Shown: positions 54,621 through 62,289 of the stretch, one piece after another
How positions within the stretch are numbered: the stretch's first letter is position 1
How the letters are laid out: each line of letters begins with the position of its first letter
Assembly: GCF_004349315.1 (NCBI RefSeq)
Contig: NZ_SMLH01000004.1
Span: 62,001-126,000, forward strand
DNA from: Flavobacterium ranwuense
GTDB taxonomy: Bacteria > Bacteroidota > Bacteroidia > Flavobacteriales > Flavobacteriaceae
Length of the DNA stretch: 64,000 bases
Direction: 5' to 3'
Translations under genes and position numbers: made by a program
The notes under the pieces: generated by a model
Database searches by the model: none
Told to the model about the DNA's origin: nothing
What the model saw: only the letters and a program-made list of their open reading frames with translations

Positions 54621-55760
54621 TTATGAAACTAATGTTCTTGAAATTACAATTCTTTGTATTTCAGAAGTTCCTTCATAAATCTGAGTAATTTTAGCATCAC
54701 GCATCATGCGCTCTACATGATATTCAGCCACATATCCATTCCCCCCGTGAATTTGAACAGCTTCAATAGTGGTATCCATAGCCGTTTGCGAAGCAAATAA
54801 CTTAGCCATGGCCCCAGATTGTGAAATGTCTTTCCCTTCATCTTTTTCAGAAGCTGCTTTAAGAACTAGCATTTTTGCAGCCATAATTTGAGTAGCCATA
54901 TCCGCTAATTTAAAAGCGATTGCTTGGTGTTTGAAAATTTCCTTTCCAAAAGCTTTTCTTACTTGTGAATATTTCAATGCCAGTTCATACGCGCCAGTTG
55001 CAATACCTAATGCTTGAGAAGCAATACCTATTCTTCCACCGTTCAATACTGACATGGCAAAGTTAAAACCAAATCCATCAGCCCCAATTCGGTTCTCTTT
55101 AGGAACTTTTACATCAGTGAACATTAAAGAATGCGTATCTGATCCACGGATTCCCATTTTCTTTTCTTTTGGTCCAATATCAAATCCTGCCCAACCTTTT
55201 TCAACAATAAAAGCATTGATTCCTTTGTGCCCTTTTTCAATATCCGTTTGAGCAATTATAATATAAGTAGATGCAGACGAACCATTAGTTATCCAGTTTT
55301 TTGTACCATTTAACAGGTAATGATCTCCATTATCTATTGCAGTTGTTTTTTGAGATGTTGCATCTGAACCCGCTTCCGGTTCTGACAAACAAAAAGCGCC
55401 TATCACTTCTCCTTTAGCAAGAGGAACCAAATATTTCATTTTTTGTTCTTCATTACAATATTTTTCTATACCGGCACAAACTAATGAATTATTTACTGAC
55501 ATAATCACCGCTGCAGAAGCATCAACTTTTGAAATTTCGGTCATAGCCAAAACATACGAAACACTATCTAAACCAGATCCGCCATATTTAGGATCAACCA
55601 TCATTCCCAAGAAACCTAAATCAGCCATCATCTTTACCTGTTCAGTTGGAAACTTAGAATATTCATCTCTTTCAATAACTCCAGGTAACAATTCGGCATT
55701 CGCAAAATCACGGGCAGCCTGTTGAATCATTAAATGCTCTTCGGTTAGGTTAAAATCCAT
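54621..55760 (-). CDS. Acyl-CoA dehydrogenase
   Basis: This FAD enzyme oxidises acyl-CoA thioesters in fatty-acid or amino-acid breakdown. The 379-residue protein has the FAD- and substrate-binding segments GAFCLSEPEAGSDA (about 126-139) and TNGSSASTYIIIAQT, and the C-terminal helical domain with QIHGGNGYVAEYHVERMMRDAKITQIYEGTSEIQ, where the Glu in YEGTSE is the catalytic base. Length and motifs fit a short-chain acyl-CoA dehydrogenase of the butyryl-CoA type. It has its own consensus promoter and a terminator. Confidence 0.95.
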   Translation of the reverse strand: MDFNLTEEHLMIQQAARDFANAELLPGVIERDEYSKFPTEQVKMMADLGFLGMMVDPKYGGSGLDSVSYVLAMTEISKVDASAAVIMSVNNSLVCAGIEKYCNEEQKMKYLVPLAKGEVIGAFCLSEPEAGSDATSQKTTAIDNGDHYLLNGTKNWITNGSSASTYIIIAQTDIEKGHKGINAFIVEKGWAGFDIGPKEKKMGIRGSDTHSLMFTDVKVPKENRIGADGFGFNFAMSVLNGGRIGIASQALGIATGAYELALKYSQVRKAFGKEIFKHQAIAFKLADMATQIMAAKMLVLKAASEKDEGKDISQSGAMAKLFASQTAMDTTIEAVQIHGGNGYVAEYHVERMMRDAKITQIYEGTSEIQRIVISRTLVS

Positions 55761-55797
55761 ATTTTTATAGTAAATTAAATGTTCTTAAATTTGTCGT

Positions 55798-55827
55798 CAA
55801 AAGTAATTATTAAATATCAGATTTCAA
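55798..55827 (-). promoter_or_regulatory. Promoter of the acyl-CoA dehydrogenase gene
   Basis: On the minus strand TTG (55825-55827), exactly 19 bp, TACTTTTG (55798-55805), a full Bacteroidota consensus. On the plus strand a near-consensus TAAATTTA lies 4 nt before the anmK ATG. Confidence 0.7.
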
Positions 55828-55848
55828 ACGATTTCGTAAATTTAGCCA

Positions 55849-56934
55849 ATGTTAAAAAAAAAGTATATAGTTGTAGGGGTAATGTCCGGAACTTCTCTCG
55901 ATGGAGTAGATTTGGCGCATATTGTCTTTACTGTAAAAAATAATAAATGGGAATTTCAAATCTTGGAATCCGAAACCGTTTCTTATAGCGCTGATTGGGT
56001 GAACCAATTGAAAATAGCCGTTGATTTTTCAGACAAAGAACTTCAGAAATTAAATCAAGACTACACACAACTCCTGGCTGCTATTATTTTCAATTTTATC
56101 AAAAAGCACAAAATCGAAAATCTCGATGCCGTTTGTTCCCACGGACATACTATTTTACACCAACCACAAAACGGATTCACGCTTCAAATTGGTAATTTAC
56201 CCGAAATCGCTACTTTAATTAATCAAACGGTAGTTTGTGATTTCAGAATTCAGGATGTACAACTTGGCGGTCAAGGCGCACCTTTGGTTCCTATTGGTGA
56301 CCGAATTTTATTTCCTGAATATGATTACTGCATGAATTTAGGCGGTTTTTCGAATGTTTCATTTGAACAAAATAACAACCGAATTGCCTTTGATATTTCG
56401 CCGGTAAACACTGTTTTGAATTTTTATGCGAACCAATTGGGTTTGGATTATGATAACAAAGGCATTATATCAAGAACCGGAATTTGTAATGAAGATTTAT
56501 TGAATGAATTAAATGCTTTAGATTTCTATCAAAAGAAACATCCTAAATCATTGGGTTTTGAATTTGTAAAAGAAACTGTTTTACCTATTATCGACAGCTA
56601 TTCCATTCCAGTTGAAGACAAATTACATACTTTCACCGAACATGTAGCGTTGCAAATTGCTTTGGCTTTGCCAAATAAAAACGGAAGCCTTTATATCACT
56701 GGCGGCGGTGCTTACAATGATTTTCTCATCGAACGCATTCGGTATCATTTGCCGGAAATGAAAATTATTATTCCATCAACTAAAATCCTGGAATTCAAAG
56801 AAGCGTTGATTTTTGCGCTACTCGGTGTTTTAAAATTACGCGGAGAAATCAATGTTTTGAGCAGTGTCACTGGTGCTAGTACAGATCATAGTTCAGGTGA
56901 AATTTATGTGTTTAATTCAAAACAAAATCGGTAA
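55849..56934 (+). CDS. anmK: Anhydro-N-acetylmuramic acid kinase
   Basis: AnmK phosphorylates 1,6-anhydro-MurNAc released from peptidoglycan to give MurNAc-6-P. The 361-residue protein has the ATP-binding start VVGVMSGTSLDGVDLAHIVF (about 7-26), substrate elements CSHGHTILHQP and VCDFRIQDVQLGGQGAPLVP (about 131-150) with the catalytic Asp, and the C-terminal ITGGGAYNDFLIERI. Length and motifs are normal. mpl is also in this window. The 3' end overlaps the convergent hydrolase gene by 23 bp. Confidence 0.95.
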   Translation: MLKKKYIVVGVMSGTSLDGVDLAHIVFTVKNNKWEFQILESETVSYSADWVNQLKIAVDFSDKELQKLNQDYTQLLAAIIFNFIKKHKIENLDAVCSHGHTILHQPQNGFTLQIGNLPEIATLINQTVVCDFRIQDVQLGGQGAPLVPIGDRILFPEYDYCMNLGGFSNVSFEQNNNRIAFDISPVNTVLNFYANQLGLDYDNKGIISRTGICNEDLLNELNALDFYQKKHPKSLGFEFVKETVLPIIDSYSIPVEDKLHTFTEHVALQIALALPNKNGSLYITGGGAYNDFLIERIRYHLPEMKIIIPSTKILEFKEALIFALLGVLKLRGEINVLSSVTGASTDHSSGEIYVFNSKQNR

Positions 56935-57748
56935 CTTTTTTCATTATATCTTTGCTTTTTAAATCGTGTCCCAATCCCTCTGTAAGAATCAATTGGCTGT
57001 TTTTCCAATGCTTATTTAATCGTATGGAATAATTATAACTAGTTGCCAAATCATTTTTATCATGTACGATTAAAGCCGGAATAGCAATGCTTTCTGCAAA
57101 TTTAGCACTCGAAAAATAGCTTGGTAATTTTCCTAATTGTACCTGAAATTCATCAATAATTAAGTTGACAGATTTTGTAGTTAATCCTAATGTTTGTTTG
57201 TAAAAATCAAAAAAATCGGAAGCTTCACCGGGTGCACCCATAATAACCACTTTTTCAATAGTATGTTCTTTGTATTCATCTAAAAAATAAGCAGTTGCGA
57301 ATCCGCCGATGGAATGACTGACAATTGATGAAATATCTGAATTTATTTCTAAAAAAACGTTTATAACTTTCGCATACAAAACCACATGAATGTATTTACC
57401 GGAAGATAAACCATGAGCAGGTGCATCTAAGGAGTAAACCGTAAAATCGTTTTTAACCAAATGTTCAATATAGTTTTTCCAACGGAAAGAATGGCTGGCC
57501 CAACCATGAACTAAAAGTATTTTTTTACTCCCACTGCCCCATTTATACGTTTGGATTTTGTACCCTTCAAAATTTAGAACATCTGACATTCCTCTTTGCA
57601 AAAATTCCAATTGATGCGGTTTTACTTTTCGAGCAAATGGATTGCAAAAAAGTAAAAAACCATCCTTTTTTAGCTTTTTTGGATGAATAAATGACAACAA
57701 ATTGAAATAAAACCCTGTCGATTTTTGCATTATTTTTCTAAAATTCAT
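56912..57748 (-). CDS. Alpha/beta hydrolase
   Basis: The 278-residue protein has an alpha/beta hydrolase fold: oxyanion-hole VHGWASHSFRW (about 74-84), the nucleophile elbow SHSIGG (Ser near 145), acid in HDKNDLA and the histidine in EGLGHDL. The triad is intact. The N-terminal 50 residues are basic and hydrophobic. Substrate unknown. It follows the TetR gene in the same direction; both carry the same 16-bp operator just upstream, so it is probably repressed by that TetR protein. Confidence 0.87.
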   Translation of the reverse strand: MNFRKIMQKSTGFYFNLLSFIHPKKLKKDGFLLFCNPFARKVKPHQLEFLQRGMSDVLNFEGYKIQTYKWGSGSKKILLVHGWASHSFRWKNYIEHLVKNDFTVYSLDAPAHGLSSGKYIHVVLYAKVINVFLEINSDISSIVSHSIGGFATAYFLDEYKEHTIEKVVIMGAPGEASDFFDFYKQTLGLTTKSVNLIIDEFQVQLGKLPSYFSSAKFAESIAIPALIVHDKNDLATSYNYSIRLNKHWKNSQLILTEGLGHDLKSKDIMKKVTDFVLN

Positions 57749-57765
57749 AATTATTTTTGTTTTAA

Positions 57766-57781
57766 GATACCGATTGGTATC
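57766..57781. promoter_or_regulatory. TetR operator upstream of the alpha/beta hydrolase gene
   Basis: GATACC-GATT-GGTATC, an inverted repeat with 6-bp arms, starts 17 bp before the hydrolase ATG. It is the exact reverse complement of the site at 58400-58415, as expected for binding by a homodimer. Confidence 0.8.
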
Positions 57782-57798
57782 AAATTGTTTAAATTTTT

Positions 57799-58392
57799 TT
57801 ACAGTAATATATCCGAAACAATCCAGTTTTTTAAATGGTTCACTACAATCTCAATATCGGAGTTTGAATTTTGAAGTTTACTCATCATCACACCGCCTTC
57901 AAGTGTTGAAATCAATATAGTTGCCACTAGTTTTTCGTTAACTAAATTCCGAACTTGTTTGTGTGTTTTTCCATTGATAATTATTTTCTCCACAGAATCG
58001 CGAAAAACGAACAAGGCTTGTTGTGCTTTTTGCTTCAATTCCAAATTAGTATCATCAACTTCTACAGCAAGATTTAGCAGCGGGCAACCACCAATAATTA
58101 ATGGACTTGTAATGTAACTTTGAAACAAATTAAGCACACAAAACAACTTATCTCTAGTGTTGTTTTCGACCTTAATTTTCTCATTTAAAGCCCCAAAAAT
58201 GGCTTGCATCATTTTCTGAAAAGCTTCAATTTCAAGACCTTCTTTATTCTCAAAATGCCTGTAAATAGCACCTTTGGTCAAACCTGTAGCCTCAGTAATA
58301 TCACTTAATGACGTAGATTTATACCCTTTTGTATTAAAAAGAGTAGTCGCTTCTTTTAGCACTTTTGCTTTTGTTATTTCCGATGATCGCAT
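57799..58392 (-). CDS. TetR/AcrR-family repressor
   Basis: The 197-residue protein has the N-terminal TetR helix-turn-helix: TKAKVLKEATTLFNTKGYKSTSLSDITEATGLTKGAIYRHFENKEGL (about 5-52). The C-terminal ligand domain contains LIIGGCPLLNLAVEVDD, reminiscent of NemR/AcuR-type regulators that sense reactive small molecules, with the cysteine as a possible sensor. The ATG at 58392 is used because it lies 8 nt after the operator. It probably represses itself and the hydrolase. Confidence 0.9.
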   Translation of the reverse strand: MRSSEITKAKVLKEATTLFNTKGYKSTSLSDITEATGLTKGAIYRHFENKEGLEIEAFQKMMQAIFGALNEKIKVENNTRDKLFCVLNLFQSYITSPLIIGGCPLLNLAVEVDDTNLELKQKAQQALFVFRDSVEKIIINGKTHKQVRNLVNEKLVATILISTLEGGVMMSKLQNSNSDIEIVVNHLKNWIVSDILL

Positions 58393-58399
58393 ATGTAAA

Positions 58400-58415
58400 G
58401 ATACCAATCGGTATC
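58400..58415. promoter_or_regulatory. TetR operator upstream of the tetR-like gene
   Basis: GATACC-AATC-GGTATC, extended to 7-bp arms by flanking A and T. It lies 7 nt before the regulator's ATG and overlaps TATCTTTA on the minus strand, a near-consensus -7 element, so bound repressor would block RNA polymerase. Confidence 0.85.
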
Positions 58416-58464
58416 TAAATAACAAAAAAAAAGTAAAATTTCTTTTTAAATTGTTTGAAAAAAC

Positions 58465-58472
58465 TAGATTTG
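58465..58472 (+). promoter_or_regulatory. -7 element of the Glu/Leu-type dehydrogenase gene
   Basis: TAGATTTG followed by C lies 23 bp before the ATG at 58496. No TTG is present at the expected distance. Confidence 0.45.
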
Positions 58473-58495
58473 CATATCAAAATTAATTGTCACAA

Positions 58496-59722
58496 ATGAA
58501 AGATTTATTAAAGAAATTCGAAAATAAAGAACCTGAGATTGTTTTCCATTGGAAAGATGCTGAAACGGAAGCTGAAGGATGGACAGTTATCAATTCGCTA
58601 CGTGGTGGTGCTGCCGGTGGTGGAACTCGCATGAGAAAAGGGTTGGATATGAATGAAGTTTTGTCTTTGGCAAAAACCATGGAAGTGAAATTTTCGGTTT
58701 CTGGACCTGCTATTGGCGGTGCTAAATCTGGAATTAATTTTGATCCGAATGACCCAAGAAAAAAAGGCGTTTTACAACGTTGGTACAAAGCTGTTTCTCC
58801 TTTATTGAAAAGTTACTACGGAACTGGTGGTGATTTGAATGTAGATGAAATTCACGAAGTAATTCCAATGACGGAAGAATGTGGCGTCTGGCATCCGCAA
58901 GAAGGTGTTTTCAACGGTCACTTCAAACCGACAGAAGCAGACAAAATCAACAGAATTGGACAATTGCGTCAAGGTGTGGTGAAAGTGATTGAAAATCCAA
59001 AATTTTCCCCTGATGTTTCCAGAAAATATACTGTTGCCGATATGATTACCGGTTATGGCGTTGCCGAAGCTGTCCGTAATTATTACACTATTTATGGTGG
59101 AGATGTAAAAGGGAAGAAAGCAATTGTACAAGGTTTTGGAAATGTAGGTTCTGCTGCTGCTTTTTACTTAGCCGAAATGGGTGCAAAAGTAATTGGTATC
59201 ATCGACAGAGATGGTGGATTAATCAATGAAGAAGGATTCACTTTTGAAGAAATAAGAGCCTTATTTCTTGCAAAAGACGGAAACAAACTGGTTGCCGAAA
59301 ATATGATTCTTTTTGAAGAAATCAATCAAAAAATCTGGACAATCGGTGCTGAAATATTCACTCCATGTGCCGCTTCCAGATTAGTAACTCAATCTCAAAT
59401 TGACAGTTTAATTGCCAATGGTCTTGAAGTAATTTCGTGTGGTGCAAATGTTCCTTTTGCCGACAAAGAAATCTTTTTTGGTCCAATTATGGAAGATGTA
59501 GATCATAAAGTGAGTTTGATTCCTGACTTTATTTCTAATTGTGGTATGGCTCGTGTTTTTGCTTACTTCATGGAAAAGAAAGTACAAATGACAGATGAAG
59601 CTATCTTCCAAGACACTTCGGAAATCATCAAAAAAGCAATTGAAAAAGCGCATAATTTGAATCCAAGTAAAACAAATATCAGTGCAACTGCTTTTGAAAT
59701 CGCATTGAAGCAGCTTACTTAA
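58496..59722 (+). CDS. Glu/Leu/Phe/Val dehydrogenase
   Basis: This NAD(P)-dependent amino-acid dehydrogenase (408 residues) interconverts an amino acid and its 2-oxo acid. The N-terminal domain has RGGAAGGGTRMRKGLDMNE, the catalytic lysine region IGGAKSGINFDP and GTGGDLNVDEIHEV. The Rossmann domain has VQGFGNVGSAAAFYLAEMG (about 205-223). Glutamate versus branched-chain or leucine specificity cannot be told from sequence by eye. The ATG at 58496 is preferred over a TTG three codons upstream (58487). A terminator follows. Confidence 0.93.
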   Translation: MKDLLKKFENKEPEIVFHWKDAETEAEGWTVINSLRGGAAGGGTRMRKGLDMNEVLSLAKTMEVKFSVSGPAIGGAKSGINFDPNDPRKKGVLQRWYKAVSPLLKSYYGTGGDLNVDEIHEVIPMTEECGVWHPQEGVFNGHFKPTEADKINRIGQLRQGVVKVIENPKFSPDVSRKYTVADMITGYGVAEAVRNYYTIYGGDVKGKKAIVQGFGNVGSAAAFYLAEMGAKVIGIIDRDGGLINEEGFTFEEIRALFLAKDGNKLVAENMILFEEINQKIWTIGAEIFTPCAASRLVTQSQIDSLIANGLEVISCGANVPFADKEIFFGPIMEDVDHKVSLIPDFISNCGMARVFAYFMEKKVQMTDEAIFQDTSEIIKKAIEKAHNLNPSKTNISATAFEIALKQLT

Positions 59723-59756
59723 AATCAAATAGTATTCTTTTATATTTATCGGAACT

Positions 59757-59800
59757 GGGATTAAGCAGATTTTAAAATCTATTTAATCCCTTTTCTTATT
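59757..59800 (+). terminator. Terminator after the dehydrogenase
   Basis: GGGATTAA (59757-59764) pairs with TTAATCCC (59783-59790), with an inner AGATTT/AAATCT pairing, followed by TTTTCTTATTT. It lies 34 bp after the stop codon. Confidence 0.85.
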
Positions 59801-59918
59801 TCTAGTTTTAAGCGAAAGCAATCCTTATTTATATTCTGGCAGTAGCTTTTTACTCTTAACAATTTTTAGTACTTTTCAACGTTTTTTAGTAATAGACTTT
59901 TTAAAATTTTAAATACAA

Positions 59919-60818
59919 ATGAGTTCCACCATTTCATCAGATCAAAAGAAATCGTTAGCACTATCTATTCTTTTGTATGCGACAATGTTGTTGATTTTAT
60001 TTTTCATCCGATTTTGGCCACCTGCAAACATCGATGAACTTGCTGGCGGCGGCGGTGGCGGTGGCGTTACTGTAAATTTTGGTGACAGCGATTTCGGTTC
60101 TGGAGCAAATTATAAAAGCGAAGTTTTGGAAATAAAAAACCAAACCAGACAAACGCCTGCAAAATCAACTCCAGAGGAAGCTATTTTATCTCAAGAAAAC
60201 AGTACCGAAGAAAGTGTTGTGATTCCAACAAAAGAAAAAACTAAAAAACCAACAGTAGTCGTAAAAGAAGAAACGAAACCAGTGGTTGTAAAACCTAAAG
60301 TTTCTAACAATACAAATGATGCTTTATCCAGCATTCTAAAAGGCTCTAATAAAGGAGGCGATGGCGATGACAAAGCAGCCGGAAACAAAGGAAAAGCTAG
60401 CGGAAGCTTGAGTTCTAATGGTTATTATGGAACCGGTGGTTCTGGTGGGGGAACAGGCGGTGGAAATGGTACCGGAACCGGAATAGGAACTGGCAGTGGA
60501 TATGGCTCCGGAAGCGGAGGAGGAAGCGGAAGTGGTTCTGGCGGAGGAGTTGGATATTCATTAGGAAACCGAAAAGCATTATCAAAACCCGCACCAAAAT
60601 ATACTTGCAATGAACAAGGAAAAGTTGTCGTAGAAGTTTCTGTTGACAGAACCGGAAGGACTATAAATGCAGTTGCCGGTGTAAAAGGAACTACGAATAC
60701 CGCAAAATGCTTATTAGATCAGGCCCGAATTGCAGCGATGAACACGAGATGGGATGCCAGCAGTGATGCACCGGAAAAACAAGTCGGTAAGATTGTTTAC
60801 AATTTCAATTTGAATTAA
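59919..60818 (+). CDS. tonB: Energy transducer TonB
   Basis: TonB links the ExbB-ExbD proton motor to outer-membrane receptors such as the SusC protein here. The 299-residue protein has a single membrane anchor (about 12-30), a Gly/Lys-rich periplasmic linker (about 40-210) with long Gly-Ser repeats instead of the usual Pro-Lys runs, and a C-terminal domain (about 220-299) with KVVVEVSVDRTGRTINAVAG and VGKIVYNFNLN. It faces exbD in convergent orientation. The linker is unusually glycine-rich, but the domain order is normal. Confidence 0.86.
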   Translation: MSSTISSDQKKSLALSILLYATMLLILFFIRFWPPANIDELAGGGGGGGVTVNFGDSDFGSGANYKSEVLEIKNQTRQTPAKSTPEEAILSQENSTEESVVIPTKEKTKKPTVVVKEETKPVVVKPKVSNNTNDALSSILKGSNKGGDGDDKAAGNKGKASGSLSSNGYYGTGGSGGGTGGGNGTGTGIGTGSGYGSGSGGGSGSGSGGGVGYSLGNRKALSKPAPKYTCNEQGKVVVEVSVDRTGRTINAVAGVKGTTNTAKCLLDQARIAAMNTRWDASSDAPEKQVGKIVYNFNLN

Positions 60819-60861
60819 AACAATTAGGAACGGGCGCCATCGCATAACGAGAGTAACAACT

Positions 60862-60889
60862 GTGATTGCTTCGTTCCTCGCAATGACAA
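60862..60889. repeat. GATTGCTTC...CGCAATGAC interspersed motif, copy 1
   Basis: GATTGCTTC and CTCGCAATGAC flank a short spacer (GTTC). This resembles a widely seen interspersed repeat in bacterial genomes (reverse complement TCATTGCGAG...GAAGCAATC). A second copy in the same orientation is at 61037-61065. The region lies between tonB and exbD. Confidence 0.6.
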
Positions 60890-60921
60890 CTGCAATAATT
60901 TGATAGTTTACGAATTTGCTT

Positions 60922-60964
60922 GAGGGATAGAAGCAAGTACCGAAGTACTGCGGATAGCCCGACC
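60922..60964. repeat. Composite intergenic element with GAGGGATAGAAGC and GCGGATAGCCCGACC ends
   Basis: A 43-bp element whose middle holds AGTAC-CGAA-GTACT, a small hairpin. Elements with similar ends occur in other flavobacterial genomes to my recollection, and the internal wording echoes the TAGCCC repeat of copies 1-3, but a database check is needed. Confidence 0.55.
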
Positions 60965-60966
60965 GT

Positions 60967-61017
60967 AATAGAAAAAGGGGCTAATCAGCATAAAGTTGAT
61001 TAGCCCCTTTTTCTATT
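60967..61017. terminator. Bidirectional terminator between tonB and exbD
   Basis: A perfect 21-bp inverted repeat (arms 60967-60987 and 60997-61017) around a 9-nt loop; the G+C core GGGGCTAATCA is flanked by AAAAA and TTTTT. It lies between convergent genes and would serve both. Confidence 0.93.
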
Positions 61018-61036
61018 GTGGTCACGCCCAAACGAT

Positions 61037-61065
61037 GCGATTGCTTCTTAAAAACTCGCAATGAC
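61037..61065. repeat. GATTGCTTC...CGCAATGAC interspersed motif, copy 2
   Basis: GCGATTGCTTC and CTCGCAATGAC around a 7-nt spacer (TTAAAAA), in the same orientation as the copy at 60862. It ends 2 bp before the exbD stop codon. Confidence 0.6.
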
Positions 61066-61067
61066 GC

Positions 61068-61463
61068 TTACTTGGGACTCGTAGCAATCACAAACTTCAG
61101 ATTGTTCTTCACTCCTATTTGCAGTACGTCAACTAAATCTTGTACTTGTAAATTGAATGGAATACGAACAATAACGGTTTGATCTTTCTCTGAATTCATC
61201 TTAGACATCAAAGTCGTTTCCAGTTCTTCAAAGGAAACCGCTTGCTTATCTATGTAGAATTTTTTATCCTCAGTAACAGACAAACTGATGTATTGCTTGT
61301 TTGTTTTCTCGTTAGATTTGGCTTTTGGCAATGTCATTTTGATAACATTAGGATTTGCCAACGTTGATATAATCAGGAAAAACAACAACAAGAAAAACAT
61401 AATATCACTTAATGACGAAGTAGCCACCTCGGCATGAAATCTTCTTTTTCGTTTTATAGACAT
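61068..61463 (-). CDS. exbD: ExbD/TolR-family proton-channel subunit
   Basis: The 131-residue protein has a short cytoplasmic N-terminus, a single transmembrane segment (about 17-37) containing the conserved aspartate of SLSDIMFFLLLFFLI, and a periplasmic domain with SLSVTEDKKFYIDKQAVSF and DLVDVLQIGVKNNLKFVIAT. It is the second gene of the exbB-exbD pair (1-bp gap) and powers TonB, whose gene converges on this one. The 249-bp region between the two is filled with repeats and a terminator. Confidence 0.92.
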   Translation of the reverse strand: MSIKRKRRFHAEVATSSLSDIMFFLLLFFLIISTLANPNVIKMTLPKAKSNEKTNKQYISLSVTEDKKFYIDKQAVSFEELETTLMSKMNSEKDQTVIVRIPFNLQVQDLVDVLQIGVKNNLKFVIATSPK

Positions 61464-61464
61464 G

Positions 61465-62160
61465 TTACGATCTTTGAATAATATTTACAAACTCTAATAT
61501 TTGTTTTTGAATTTTCAACGCAAAATTATCAATCTTGCCGTTTAATAAATGATATCCGCTATACGCAATAATACCAACTATTAATCCAGCTCCACTACTG
61601 ATCATTTTCTCATACAATCCTCCAGAAATATTACCAATACTAATATTCTCAGTTACCGAAATACTGTAAAATATTTTAATTACTCCTGATATAGTTCCAA
61701 TAAATCCTAGTGTAGGTGCAATTCCGGCAATAAGTCCCAAATGACCTAAATGCTTTTCCATTCCTCCTATTTCTATATCTGCAGCACGATCCATGTTGGA
61801 TTCAATCTCAATAATAGGCCTCCCAATAACCAAAATACCTTCTCTTACAATATTTCCTGAAGCAGTATTATTTCTTTCTGCAATAGATCGAGCCAAATCA
61901 AGATTTCCTGAATTTAGATTATCGCGTACATCGCGCATTAAAAGAGTATCAATTTTTGATGCTTTACTAATATACAAATAGCGTTCAATAATCAGATAAA
62001 AAGTGTAAAATAATAGAATCCCGATTGGGATAAGCCACACACCACCTTTTAAAAGAAATCCTAAAGTGGATATTTCGGCATTTGGAGCAATTTTTTCAAT
62101 AACTACGTTTGAAGCAGCGTTGGTAATGGTGTCGGCCTGTAATTGTATAAAACTAAACAT
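61465..62160 (-). CDS. exbB: ExbB/MotA/TolQ-family proton-channel subunit
   Basis: The 231-residue protein has three transmembrane segments: about 35-58 (FLLKGGVWLIPIGILLFYTFY), about 140-160 (GLIAGIAPTLGFIGTISGVI) and about 185-205 (ISSGAGLIVGIIAYSGYHLL), with the long cytoplasmic loop in between. The TLGFIGTI and SSGAGLIVGI helices line the proton path. It is the first gene of the pair, divergent from folC. The start is an ATG preceded by an AT-rich stretch; only a near-consensus TATCTTTA is seen upstream on the minus strand. Confidence 0.92.
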   Translation of the reverse strand: MFSFIQLQADTITNAASNVVIEKIAPNAEISTLGFLLKGGVWLIPIGILLFYTFYLIIERYLYISKASKIDTLLMRDVRDNLNSGNLDLARSIAERNNTASGNIVREGILVIGRPIIEIESNMDRAADIEIGGMEKHLGHLGLIAGIAPTLGFIGTISGVIKIFYSISVTENISIGNISGGLYEKMISSGAGLIVGIIAYSGYHLLNGKIDNFALKIQKQILEFVNIIQRS

Positions 62161-62289
62161 ATAATATTATTGTATTTTAATCATTAATTCTAAAAATTAT
62201 TTCAATTTTGCACTAAAGATACTTTTCGATGTACTATTAAACTAAAAAAATAGAAAAATATTTTAAACAACTACTATTTTATTACAAAA

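Noticed and set aside
60415..60610. Proline-rich minus-strand frame inside tonB
   Set aside because: It is the antisense of the glycine-rich TonB linker (glycine codons read as proline) and has no gene features.
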